In this document: positions 23,136-33,585 of the stretch, one piece after another
Layout of the letters: each line of letters opens with the position of its first letter
How positions within the stretch are numbered: position 1 is the stretch's first letter
From: Papaver somniferum
Taxonomy: Eukaryota > Streptophyta > Magnoliopsida > Ranunculales > Papaveraceae
Assembly: GCF_003573695.1 (NCBI RefSeq)
Contig: NC_039359.1
Location: 77,576,783-77,640,782, forward strand
Direction: 5' to 3'
DNA length: 64,000 nt
The notes under the pieces: generated by a model
Seen by the model: the letters and a program-made list of their open reading frames with translations, nothing else
Database searches by the model: none
Told to the model about the DNA's origin: nothing
Position numbers and translations under genes: made by a program

Positions 23136-24219
23136 ATGGCTGGTAAGGAGAGTTCGATGGATGCCTTAACTGATAGGGTAGCGGACTTGGAAGACAGGAT
23201 TGGCGAAGAGGTGCGCCATCCTAGTGATGCTAATTATGATGCTACAATAATGGCTCGCGTCCAAGCGTTGGACAAGAATGCTGCTGATATGTTTGTGGCA
23301 ATACAGAGTGCAACGAAGAAGCATGATGATTTGTTAAGGCCAAATCACTGTTGTTAAGACCATGTTCACGGGTGCCTTGAAAGAGCTTATTGATGAGTTA
23401 AGCGTCTTGAGGCGTATGGTGAGTATAATTGGTTCAGATCAAGCTACTACGGGTGGTGGTGGCAGTGACTTTACGAAGATTAAAGTCCCAGAACCTAAGG
23501 CGTTTTCCGGCGCAAGAGATGCGAAGACATTGGAGAATTTCATGTGGGACATGGACCAATGCTTCAAGGCCGCCAGAACCCCGAAAGAACAAAAGGTTAC
23601 TCTCATTAGCATGTACCTAGAGGGTGATGCGAAATTATGGTGGAGAACTATAAATGATGATGACCTTACTGCTGGTCGTACATGTATCGTGACATGGGAT
23701 GTCATGAAAAAAGAATTGAAGAGTCAATTCTTACCAAGCAATGCTACTTGGCTAGACAGAGAGAGCTTCCGTAAGATGAGGCATACCGGTACACCACGGG
23801 AATACATGAAAGAGTTCTCGCCTATGATGCTAGACATTCGCAACATGTCGGAGGAAGACAAGTTGTTAAATTTTACATCTGGTTTGCAGCCGTGGGCTCA
23901 GGATGAAGTAAGAAGGAAGGGTGCCAAAGACCTACCTTCAGCCATTGCAATTGTGGACAACCATGATGATTTTATATCAGTTAATACCTCAACTGATGCT
24001 AATAGAAATGGAAAGGACAAGAAAAACCAGAAGTGTAAGGACAAGGATAAGAAAATTTCTGAGGCTAAGGAGAAAATCTATCAAAGGGATGATAGTTTGG
24101 TTGTGAAGAACAAAGATGGTGGTTGTTTCTTATGCAAGGGTCCTCACCTTGCGCGTGATTGTCCTAAGAGAGAAAAATTATCCGCAATAGTCAGTGAAGG
24201 CAGTGACGACAAAGCATAA
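23136..24219 (+). pseudogene. Gag (retrotransposon capsid and nucleocapsid), frameshifted
   Basis: Starts at ATG 23136 (MAGKESSMDALTDRV), with an N-terminal coiled-coil-like segment. A one-base loss near 23338 shifts the frame. Reading continues from about 23341 through the ATG at 23362. The retrotransposon Gag (PF03732-type) domain is clear at about 23490-23960: PKAFSGARD, AKLWW, REYMKEF and LNFTSGL. A CCHC knuckle CFLCKGPHLARDC follows at 24124-24162. An in-frame TAA (24217-24219) separates it from the protease, which continues in the same frame, so Gag-protease was probably one polyprotein or used readthrough. Role: virus-like particle formation. Confidence 0.88.
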
Positions 24220-24810
24220 ACTGATCAAGTGGAGCATGTTAATCTTATTCAACTATGCAACATAGTAACAGAAATGGCAGTAGTACAACATGGGTTGAAT
24301 GGCGTTGGCATGGTTTATGTGAAAGTTGGAATTCACAATCACCATCTCTGTGGGATGGAAGATACGGGTGCTTCGCACACTGTTATGAGCTTGTCGATGA
24401 CAGAGTACTTGGGTTTGGAAGTATATCAGGATGATCACTGCATGAAGACAGTGAATGATATAGCTAAGCCAATCAAGGGGATAGCTGTGGAAAATGTTGA
24501 AGTTGGAGAATGGCATGGCCAAATCAGTATAGTGGTGATGCATCTCAATGACCTTGAGATGATCCTTGGTGAAAACTTTTTCAAAGAAGCAGAGGAAACA
24601 GTGATGCCTCACCTTGGCGGGATTTTCATACAAAGTCTAAGAGCACCTTGTTTCGTGAAAGGTGTAAGGAAAGTTAGTCTGGTGGATATAAAGTGTGACA
24701 TGGGAAAGGAAAGTGAGTTTGCACTTGTCCGCTCGTTTGAAGAAAGCTTAGCTGAAATTCATGCGGAATTTGGATATCCCATGGATCTTAGGATCCCTTG
24801 TTCTCCGTGA
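24220..24810 (+). CDS. Retroviral-type aspartic protease
   Basis: In frame with Gag after the single TAA; first ATG at 24229. The active site is DTGASHTV (about 24361-24384), preceded by hydrophobic strands, with a second conserved block near residues EMILGENFF (about 24556-24582) corresponding to the flap/ILG region. It ends at TGA 24808-24810, where a full gypsy pol would continue into reverse transcriptase. The truncation is clean: no pol remnant follows. It would process Gag in the particle. Confidence 0.85.
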   Translation, partial: TDQVEHVNLIQLCNIVTEMAVVQHGLNGVGMVYVKVGIHNHHLCGMEDTGASHTVMSLSMTEYLGLEVYQDDHCMKTVNDIAKPIKGIAVENVEVGEWHGQISIVVMHLNDLEMILGENFFKEAEETVMPHLGGIFIQSLRAPCFVKGVRKVSLVDIKCDMGKESEFALVRSFEESLAEIHAEFGYPMDLRIPCSP

Positions 24811-26010
24811 GTAGCGCATGTATGAGGCAGGGCATTGCATTGCTGTTTGCAAGTGCCTAAATCTGCAAGGTTGATGAAGTATGGAGACTTTGGCATATTA
24901 TCTGTTTGTTTTTTCTGTTTGAAGTTTAAGTTGGGTGTTGCTGATCTTATGGTCTTTTAAGATAGCACACTTTAGTTGGTGTATTTGCTTTGGTAATGTA
25001 TTTGCTTTCAGTAAGGCCATGGGTTAGACAATGGTGTAAATGGGAAGGAGTCCCTATTTTTCTTATGTAAGGTTAGTGTAATGAATGAAGGTGGAGTTTA
25101 AGAAAAAACCTTGTCTCTTTTTGCTTAATGTAAATCTAGTTCATTGGGGAAACACTAGTTGGCCAAAGTATGCAATAAGAAACGCTGAAAGCAATGCCAA
25201 GAAAGAATTGAAGTTGGTGGCATAGGCAAGTTTGCTGTTGGGAGAATTACATAGAAGTGCGACTGTATTTAGAAACAATAGCATGGAGTAACGCATCAAG
25301 AATGAAGATGTAAGTCCATCCAACATATGAGTTAAGAGTAACTCATAGTTAGGAAGAGCATGTTGTTGTTTTTCCACTACATTAAAGCGTAGCAGTTTTA
25401 AAGAACAAGTGAGGCCTTGTTAGTTTCAAAGACGCGTGAAGAGGAACCTGGTCTAAAGAGACGGTGTGATGTCACGGGTATCCTAAGTCATGGCTAGTGT
25501 CATGCATTTCAGTAGAGTTTGCACTAGGGCGTTGCAAGGTGATTGAAGAATACTTAACTTATAGTAAGACCTGTTGAATTGCAAAGGTGCAATGTCAGTC
25601 GAAATTGAAGGAAAGTAAGCTAAGTTATGCATATCAGGGTGATATGTTAGCTATTTGGCGTGTACACTTAGGCACGAAATGTCTTGAAAGAAAAATTTGT
25701 ATGCTGATGCAAGGTGCATGGCAACAGATTGGAAGTAGCATTTGGGCGTTGAGATGTGAATGAAGTAGAGATTGAAGCATAGTCGACGATATGACAATGA
25801 TGCTGGAATTCATAGGCTCAATGGAAAAGAAAACAAACTAAGTGGCGGCATAAAGTACTAGGCAGAAAAGTTTTGCCAAGGTTGAAGGCCAAACCAAGTT
25901 GCTGATTTCTGAGAGTGGATCATATGCGTACAAGACCAAAGAAAGTTCAGTAGAGGCTGAACTGATGTTGCGTTCAACGAGGACGTTGAACAGATTAGGT
26001 GGGGGAGGTC
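24811..26010 (+). other. Noncoding 3' internal region of the Gag-protease element
   Basis: 1.2 kb without recognisable coding sequence on the + strand. A minus-strand ORF at 25141-25377 has no known features. Ends in AGATTAGGTGGGGGAGGTC (25992-26010), the polypurine tract. Confidence 0.7.
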
Positions 26011-27284
26011 TATGACCGTCCCGCATAATGACGCACAATTATGTTGCATTACGAAATTTGTAACCTGGCAGATGGAGCTGCACAATCCGACGATATAGCC
26101 TCAACATGGCTGAGACAAGAAAGGTTACTTGGCACATGAAATATTATGCGATAGTGTTGCATATCCATATTCATATTTAGGCCATCTCAAAGAAGGAATA
26201 AAGCATGAGATGAAAAGTCATGGTCCTAAGCTTTTTCCAAGGCTTGGAATGTGCAAGTGCATCAATGGCGACGCCAAACACGCCATTGGTTATTATTGCT
26301 CGCCAAATGAGATTCAAGTAATGCATATGAAGCATGAATCTGAACTAAGCAAGTCAAGACTCAAGTGGCATGGTATTTGGATGGTGGCATCCAAATTAGC
26401 TAAGGATGGATATTGCATATCCATTGCCAGATACTTGGCAGACATGGAAGTGGCATGTTGCATTATCATTTCCAAATACTTGGCAGAGGCCAAGAGTGAA
26501 GTGCAAGCTGAGTTGCACGAGCATGCCAAACATTGGCATGGTCGAAGTTGCACGTTGCGATGTTGTGAGACTTGAGTTCAAGTGCCAGATGCGAGTGTGT
26601 GTGCATCACATGCATGCCAAAGTGGAAGAGAAAGTTATAGACGGTTGCAAAGGAGTTTTGTAACCGAGTTTGGAACGTCCTAACCGTCCATGACAAGTGT
26701 GGCGCGTTTCTGAGTACCAGCACTAAAGGTAGCAGTTAAAAGTAAGCTGTGGCGGTTAGGGAACTTCCCATGGACAGATGGCTGTTCATGGGGCATGCAA
26801 CAGAGTTGCATATGGATTGGCCTTGGTTCTTGGCATTATAAATATCCAAAGAACCCCTTGTAGACGAGTTGTTCAATAGTTCAAGTGTTGAGGAACCATA
26901 TTGCAGTAGAGAGTGAGTTTGTTGTAGGCTTAAAGAATAAACTTGTAAGTCCATTGGTTGGAATGATTTTGTAATCTTCCCCTTAAGCTAATAAAGTGAG
27001 CTGTTGGCTTATACGTTTTTCCTTGGTATTCTGTTGATTCGATAATGCTCCCCCAATTCTATGAAGCATAAACATGGCAAGAACCTCTTTGTAGTATGGG
27101 CTACATTGTTTAGTAGAGGAAATCTAAGTAAGTCTTTCGTTGCATACTCAAGGTGAGTTGGATGTTTGCATTGGTGCAAACTTATAAGGCTGAAATACGA
27201 GTGGGTGGTAAGAGATCACTGAACCACTGTATTGTCGGGTTATACCTTCGCGAAAAATTTCTTGGAGCGTTTGGAGGTGTGAAA
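26011..27284 (+). repeat. 3' LTR of the Gag-protease element
   Basis: Starts TATGACCGTCCC, ends GTGTGAAA. Followed by target duplication CTAAC 27285-27289. Confidence 0.88.
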
Positions 27285-28640
27285 CTAACCATGGTTAAAT
27301 ATTGTTGAACCAACTATGTGTACACGTTTAGGTATGGTTACTCAGACTTAAATGAAGGTACATTTCATTTGTGTATAACAAGCTAAGTTCGATTTAAAGG
27401 TTGAAAGATATTATCTTGAATCTAATCAGGTCTTCATCTAACGGTGATTATTGAATGCTTTTTTACCAAGGTAACTTAGATTGCAAACCCTGATTTGGAG
27501 ACTATATAAAGGAGAACTACTGGGAAACCAAAACCCCACACTTCCTATGTGATACTAGTTGTGTAAACTATATTCGATTCTACTTTAACCTTAGATTTCT
27601 CTCGAGACCCTGTAGGTTAACGACTTTAAGACTTCATTGGGATTGTGAAGATAGACCCAACTATTTTCTTTGTAGTTGCGTGATCTGATCTTGTTGTTTC
27701 TATCGTGATTGAGTACAATCGTAAGATTGGCTTGAGATTTATATCTCCGATAGGTAAGATAGAAAAGTAGTCACAAACACCATCGTCTCATCGATTGTGA
27801 TTCCACAATATCTGGTTTCGCTAGTCGATTAAGATTATTGTGAGGTTATTGATATTTCTAGGCTGTTCTTCGGGAATATAATTCCGGTATATCAATTGGT
27901 TCCTGTTCACCTTGATTTATCCAAAGACGGAACAAAACTCATAGGTATTTCTGTGGGAGACAGATTTATCTATTCCTATAGAATTTTCTGTGTGAGAAAA
28001 ATTTGTTTATTAAAGTCTTCGACTTTGGGTCGTAGAAACTCTTAGTTATGGGTAAGATTTACTAAGGGAATCAAGTTCGTAGTATCCTGTTGGGATCAGA
28101 GACGTAAGGAGCCCAACTGTACCTTGGATCAGTGTGAGATTTATTGGGATTCAACTACAGTCCATATCGAAGTTAGTTTGTAGTAGGCTAGTGTCTTAGC
28201 GGCTTAATACAGTGTGTGTTCAATCTGGACTAGGTCCCGGGGTTTTTCTGCATATGCGGTTTCCTCGTTAACAAAACTTCTGGTATCTATGTTATTTCTT
28301 TTCCGCATTATATTTTGTTATATAATTGAAATATCACAGGTTGTGCGATAAATATATCAATTGGTAAATCCAACCTTTGGTTGTTGATTGAAATTGATTG
28401 ATCCTTGAACATTGGTCTTTGGTACCGTTCAAGTGATTTCTGTTGTATTCAATCAGGCTCGCAAATTTCTATTTGTTTGAGTGAGGATTGAATCGAGAAA
28501 TTGAGATATAACTCTTTGATATAGTTTTCTTAAGATTGAGTCTAACTATCTAATTGATTCTCTTGAAAGTATATTGGAGTTAGTCAATACAGATTGCTAG
28601 GCGAAATATTGGGTGTGGTTGTTAGACCCCCGCTTTTTCA
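27285..28640 (+). repeat. LTR E, right part
   Basis: Resumes the LTR exactly where it stopped at 21722 (CTAAC shared). TATA box 27503-27510. Ends GCTTTTTCA at 28640, followed by LINE sequence rather than a primer site, so this is the array's right border. Confidence 0.88.
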
Positions 28641-31600
28641 CTAGGTATACAGTTTGGGAACCATAAAAATACATGCCAATCTAGAATATTATTTTTATGT
28701 CTGAGAGCATTGTAAGTATATTTGATGGTATATTAACCTGATTGGCCTGTAGTCCACACTATTATGTCTTCTAAGAGAGGATCAATCTTGACCCTATTAA
28801 TATCTTTAGAGACATTTCCAAGAGAATGAGAGAGGTTTAGAGAGATATTCCACTGACCATCAACTAAACAACTACTCACCTTTGCATCAACATGATGGAC
28901 AGAGTCATAAGACAAGTGTGTGGCAAAAATGCTCAACAGATTTCCTCGAGGAAGCCACACATATTTCCAAAGCCTAGTGGTCTCACCATTACCTATAAGG
29001 AAGCGAATGAATTTGCTAGGAATCTCCCTTTGCTCCAAAATCCTCCTCCAACACCAAGAGCAGTCTGATGGAGCTTTTAGGAACCAAAAATACTTGTTCT
29101 TGATGAGGTTCTTGTGGACCCACTGCACCCAAATGGCATCTTTTTTGCTGATTATATCCTAAATGTGCCTTGAGTTGTCTGCAGTATTTGTTGTCTCAAT
29201 ACATCTTATGCCCAGTCCACCTTCTTTGTAAGGATGGCATATGATAGTCCAGCTGACAACAGGTTGCTTGCAGATGAGTTCAATACCATCCCATAAGAAG
29301 TTTCTGAAGATGGAGTGTAGGAAGTTTATTATTTTCTCTGGGAGAACAAAACAGGCAGTTCAAAAAATGAGCATGCTGCTGAGAATTGCATTAATGAGAA
29401 GCACCCTCCCTGCATAGGATAACACTCTAGATTTCCAGGACTTGATTCTTGCTAGGACATGATCAATAAGTTTCAAGAAATCAGAGTGTGACAATCTCAT
29501 AAAGAGGATAGGAAGACCAAGGTACTTTACAGGAAGAGAGCCCACCTGGAATCCAAGGACAGTTTTGATTCCATAAGTTGTTACACTATCCAAAGAAGAC
29601 ATAAAGATACTGCTTTTGCTATTATTGACAACAAGGCATGTTCTTGCATAGAATATATTGAGAGCCGTGTCCAGGGAAGTGGCAGTTTGCACCTCACCAT
29701 TCATAAAGACCAGCAGGTCATCAACAAAGAATAAATGTGTGACAATGGGATCCTTTCACCTAAGGTTAATAGAGAAAATACTTTTCTCCATTTTCTTAAG
29801 GATAATAGAATTAAAAACCTCCATAATAAGAACAAACAGGTAGGGTGAAAGGGGGCATCCTTGTCTGATGCCTCTTTTCCCTGCAATGTAGCCATGGCAG
29901 ATCCATTCACCATAAATGAGAAATTTGGGGTACTGATGCACATACTAACCTAGTCTATGAACTTCTTAAGGATGTTGAACTTCTTTAAAGTCATGAAAAG
30001 GGCATCCCATCTTATGCAGTCATAAGCTTTCCTCAAATCTATTTTCACTGCACACCTAGGAGATTCACTGTCCCTGTGATAATTCCTCAGCAACTCATGT
30101 GCAAGCATAATGTTATCTTGTATTGACCTTCCATAAATGAGGGAAGTCTGACAAGGGATGACGACCTTCTTGACTATATGTTTTAGCCTAAATGTTAAAA
30201 TTTTGGTGATGCACTTATACATGGTGTTGCAGCAGGCTATAGGTATGAAGTCATTTAAAGAAGAGGCGGTTTGAGTTTTAGGAATGAGACATACAAGGGT
30301 TGCACTTACCTCACCAAGGAGTTTTGCACTTGAGAAGCAGCTTTTAATAGCCTTGATGAAATCTGCACATATAATTCTCCAGCAGCACTTAAAGAATTAG
30401 GAAGAAACCCATCAGGACCAGGTGCCTTATCTGAGTCTAAAGTAGACAAAGAAAACACAATTTCATCATTTGTGATATGTTGCACTAACCCATTTGTATC
30501 CTCCTCAGACACTGTGTGTTGTTGACTGATTTGATCCCAAGCATGTTGATCAATAGGAGTGGCATAGTGTTGACCAAATAACTGAGTGTAATAGTTAATG
30601 CACTTCCTAGCTATGTCTTCGTCAGTAATAAGCATGTTTCCATCAGCATCATAGAGCATTAGAATTCTGTTAGCTCTCCTCTCAGTGATAGACTGGTGAA
30701 AGAAAGATGTGTTTTTTTCACCCAGCTTTAACCAAGTCACTCTAGATTGCTGCTTCTTCATAGACTCTTCATGTCTTGCCTTCTTAGTATAGTATTTAAC
30801 TGGTGACTTCTCAGAGATTATGGAGATATGGCATAGTGGATTATCTTGTAAAACCATCAGTGTTGAAACCATGCACCCCTTTGCTTCTGCTACTTGGTTG
30901 CTGAAGTTGGTGAATCTTCTTTTTCTCTAAGCAATGAGATGAGCTTTGACATTCTTAAGTTTAGTAACAAATATATACATGGGAGTGCCTTGGACATGAA
31001 TGTTCCAAGCAGATTCTACAATCTCCATGTGAGAGTGATATGATATCCCACTGGTGAGGAATTCAGTGATGGAATCTGGGAAGTAATCAAGCCAAGACAA
31101 ATTTATAACCACTCTGTAAAGCTTTCCAGTAATCCTAGTAGGTGCATCTTGCTTATTAGACCAGGTAAGGAAGTAGCCTATATAAGAACAGTCAAATAGC
31201 TGAGAGTCTTGAAAGAAATATTACATACTAGCCATTGGTGCAGCAGAAGCAGGTGACCCTCCCTCATTTTCATGATAATATAAGAAAGCATTAAAGTCCC
31301 CCAACACACACCAAGGTAGATTTTTGTTAGCTGCAAAGTTACTCAAAGTGTCCCAAACATCTTCTTTCTGTCTTTCAGTGTTGTGGCCATACACAATAGT
31401 TAAAACAAACCAAGGTCCATTCATAATGGACACCTTGGAAAATAAGGATTGATCAGTGCATGAGAGAATGTCATCTCTCACAAGATTGGGATCCCACATT
31501 AACCAAATTCTACCTATATCATGATTATTGTATTTGTCCAAATAGGACCAGCCCGTCATGATGTTGTTTCTTATTCTACCTTTATTATTATCTTGGACTC

Positions 31601-31715
31601 TAGTTTCCACTAAACCACAAATTTTAAGATTTCTACTTCTGATGAGGTTCCTTACCTCCACCTGCTTCAAAGGGTCATTGCGCCCTCTGGTGTTCTAGCA
31701 TCCAATGTTATTCAT
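28641..31715 (-). pseudogene. LINE ORF2: endonuclease and reverse transcriptase (5' and central part)
   Basis: Start ATG on the minus strand at 31713-31715, followed within a few codons by a stop where LINEs usually have the Trp of a WN-G motif. The apurinic/apyrimidinic-type endonuclease is at 31670-31221 (LVETR, then VLGDFNAF). A linker with several stops lies at 31220-30873. Then comes the block with APGPDGF (30872-30306). The reverse transcriptase is at 30222-29360 with motif A (VKIDLRKAYD), motif B (RQGCPLSPYLF) and catalytic FVDD at about 29717-29731, split by frameshifts near 29945 and 29750. A segment at 29128-28733 leads into the zinc-binding region, which continues at 879. Copies itself by target-primed reverse transcription when intact. 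Confidence 0.88.
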
Positions 31716-31726
31716 TATTAACAATC

Positions 31727-33148
31727 CTATAGAGCTTGTCTAATCCGAATTTCCTTCTTGAGGTCAGAAACCTTTATACCCACATGTAAACCATTTGACT
31801 TTGAGGTTGGAGCTTTAGAATCCCCCTGAGGTTGCAGAGCTTGAGAAGGACCTTTGTCAGTAGCTGCACAAGATTTTGGTTTTCCATGAGGTTGTAGGAT
31901 ATGTGTTGGAGCCTTCTCAGGGATAACCAAATTTCCAGCTAAGTTGGGACCTTCTTTCAAAGATGGGTTACTAAGTATTTCCATATTCTCCAACACCTCA
32001 GATCCACCACTGTCTTCCAGCATAGAGAAGGAGTTTTGAGCTATAAAAACATTAATGAAGGGTGAAACATTTTGCTGAATTCTATCTGGTTCAAAACCTG
32101 GAGGGTACAAGGGAGATACCACATGGTCAGAACCGCTCCCAGATGGCTTGTCATTATCCAAATTTTCATAGATTTTCTTTTGTTGACAACAGATGACGAT
32201 CCCTTCTCATCTTGTGGCATTATTTGATCAGTCTGAGGTTGAATGACTAACTCATGAGGCAGAGAGGGTTTGTGCTTAGGCATATAAACAAGAGAAGGAG
32301 GAACTGCAACCTGCTCCTTAACTTTTTTGGGGCATCTAGCTTCACTGTGAAAAAAAGTCGAGCAACTGGGGAAATGAGCCGGCTTCCAAGCATAAACAAC
32401 ATCCACAGTGCACTTGAAACCATTGTCAAAAACAACTGTAATCTCCTTCTTATGCACATATTGAGGGTTAATTTCAACACATACCCGAGCAAAAGACATT
32501 CTGGTTCTAGCTGTTGTTGGTCAATCCAGAAGAAGAGGTTTACCAACAACTGAAGATATATGGCTGAGACCAATTGGATTGAAGACATGGACAAGTACCT
32601 TCCTAATTGTCATCCATACTGGGATATCCTGGATGTTCTCTATCTCTTGTTCGATGAATGGTTCCCAACTTCAAACAAAGAAGGGGGAGTGAGAAGTGAA
32701 TACCAGACCATATTCTAGGGCGGTAACACGATCTTCTTCCAGAGAGAATTTGCGTATGTAAGCTTTCTCGCCATGTACTGTCATTGATAAGGTTCCTTTG
32801 AGATTCCAAGATTTCTCAATCTCTAATTTCACATGAGTAAAACGATAGCCTTCGACCAACAAAACCTCCTACCACCAATTTTTCACATTCCACCATATAG
32901 TCAACCAACACTAGGTCTCTGATTCGTGCAACAACATCACCATCAATCAGTTCTGGTGGGAAATAGCTGAGATTTTCTGAAGAACTAGGTAAAAAATTTC
33001 TCGATCGATTCACTGCACCACTCCAATTTGCATTGGGTTTGTCCAAATTAGTTGGGTTTTGAGCAGACTGAGAGGGGGAAAAGGTTAGGAGAGGGAAATT
33101 AGAGGTATCAGTGGGAATCCCCGGATCAGGAGGAGACAAATCCACCAT
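31727..33148 (-). pseudogene. LINE ORF1: RNA-binding DUF4283/zinc-knuckle protein
   Basis: ATG on the minus strand at 33146-33148 (MVDLSPPDPG). An N-terminal low-complexity segment leads into a DUF4283-like domain (blocks around VARIRDLVLVDYMVEC and, after a frameshift near 32830, LKGTLSMTVHGEKAYIRKF). Further frameshifts are near 32600 and 32100. A degenerate zinc knuckle (FPSC...FFHSEARCPKK) lies near 32370-32330. A proline/serine-rich tail ends at the stop at 31727. This is the usual plant L1 ORF1 arrangement, which makes the nucleic-acid-binding particle protein. Broken. Confidence 0.8.
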
Positions 33149-33377
33149 TGTTGCTGAGAAAAAACCTAAATCTAATCGCTTTGACAATGGTCAAAATCAC
33201 CCGGCCAAAATCAAGCTAAAAAACGAGACAGTTAAGTCTTGCTGTTAAAACCGGTATGTTCCATGAGTCCACATGCTCGTCAGTTCGACATGTTAACTTA
33301 GGGTTGTCGAATAATTCTCTCGCTTGTCACGAAGAAAACAAGAAAAGCATAATGGGAAAAAGAAAAAAGGTACAGTC

Positions 33378-33500
33378 GTGATTTCCACTAGTTTATTGGT
33401 ACGCTAATTTCCACTAGTTTTTTTGTGTGATTTCCACTACTTTTCCTGCTTCATGCTGCTTTGTTATTTTTATTTTTTGTGCGACTTCCACTAGTTTTTT
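33378..33500 (+). repeat. Short interspersed direct repeats upstream of GDSL gene
   Basis: Four copies of GATTTCCACTAGTTT-like sequence at about 33378-33394, 33405-33420, 33427-33443 and 33482-33500. Confidence 0.75.
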
Positions 33501-33526
33501 TATTTTATTATTTGTTGGTGAATTCC

Positions 33527-33533
33527 TATAAAA
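33527..33533 (+). promoter_or_regulatory. TATA box of GDSL gene
   Basis: CCTATAAAAG, 59 bp upstream of the start codon. This spacing allows a short leader of about 25-35 nt. Confidence 0.6.
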
Positions 33534-33585
33534 GAATCGATGTTATTCGATTCTAATAAGGTCACTCAGTAGTAAGCATTAGGAA

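Larger units (their letters stand above)
21723..27284 (+). mobile_element. Non-autonomous Gag-protease LTR element (TR-GAG-like)
   Basis: A 5.6 kb element inside LTR E with a perfect 5-bp duplication CTAAC (21718-21722, 27285-27289). LTRs 21723-23037 and 26011-27284 begin TATGACCG, not the usual TG; the 5' LTR ends TGTGACA and the 3' LTR TGTGAAA. It has an iMet-like primer site, a gag with a CCHC knuckle and an aspartic protease. There is then 1.2 kb without any reverse transcriptase or integrase before the polypurine tract. This matches the described TR-GAG class (gag-only elements mobilised by relatives), extended by a protease. Gypsy-type by Gag and protease. Confidence 0.88.
880..28640 (+). 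mobile_element. Tandem three-LTR retrotransposon array inserted in the LINE
   Basis: Three directly repeated LTRs (A 880-3028, D 15144-17528, E 20778-21722 plus 27290-28640) enclose two internal regions. Each internal region starts with an iMet-type primer site and ends in a polypurine tract. The middle LTR D is shared: it closes the first unit and is followed at once by the primer site of the second. Only the outermost flanks (TTAGG/CTAGG) look like a target duplication, so the array is one insertion or a later recombination product, not two independent insertions. No reverse transcriptase, integrase or RNase H is seen, which makes it non-autonomous (LARD-like). The G-rich polypurine repeats recall SIRE/Maximus-type Copia elements, but this affiliation is inference. 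Confidence 0.85.
1..33210 (-). mobile_element. L1-type LINE, split by a 27.8 kb insertion
   Basis: Minus-strand non-LTR retrotransposon, open at the window's left edge, with ORF1 (33148-31727), ORF2 (31715-28641) and the ORF2 tail (879-1). The two ORF2 parts join in frame across the cluster at 880-28640. On the minus strand the right part ends in residues WFPNCIP and the left part begins PKHCF, giving the contiguous zinc-binding segment expected after the reverse transcriptase. The flanks TTAGG (875-879) and CTAGG (28641-28645) look like a target duplication with one change. ORF1 and ORF2 both carry stops and frameshifts, so the element is dead. Its 5' end lies near 33150-33250, a few hundred bases from the divergent GDSL gene. 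Family: plant L1; the exact clade is not determined. Confidence 0.9.
33149..33585. other. Intergenic region between LINE and GDSL gene
   Basis: Holds the LINE 5' UTR (boundary not definable), a short repeat block (33378-33500) and the GDSL core promoter. No other gene. Confidence 0.6.

Noticed and set aside
23429..23705. Alternative-frame ORFs over gag (both strands)
   Set aside because: Shadows of the Gag frame, which has family motifs and a CCHC knuckle.
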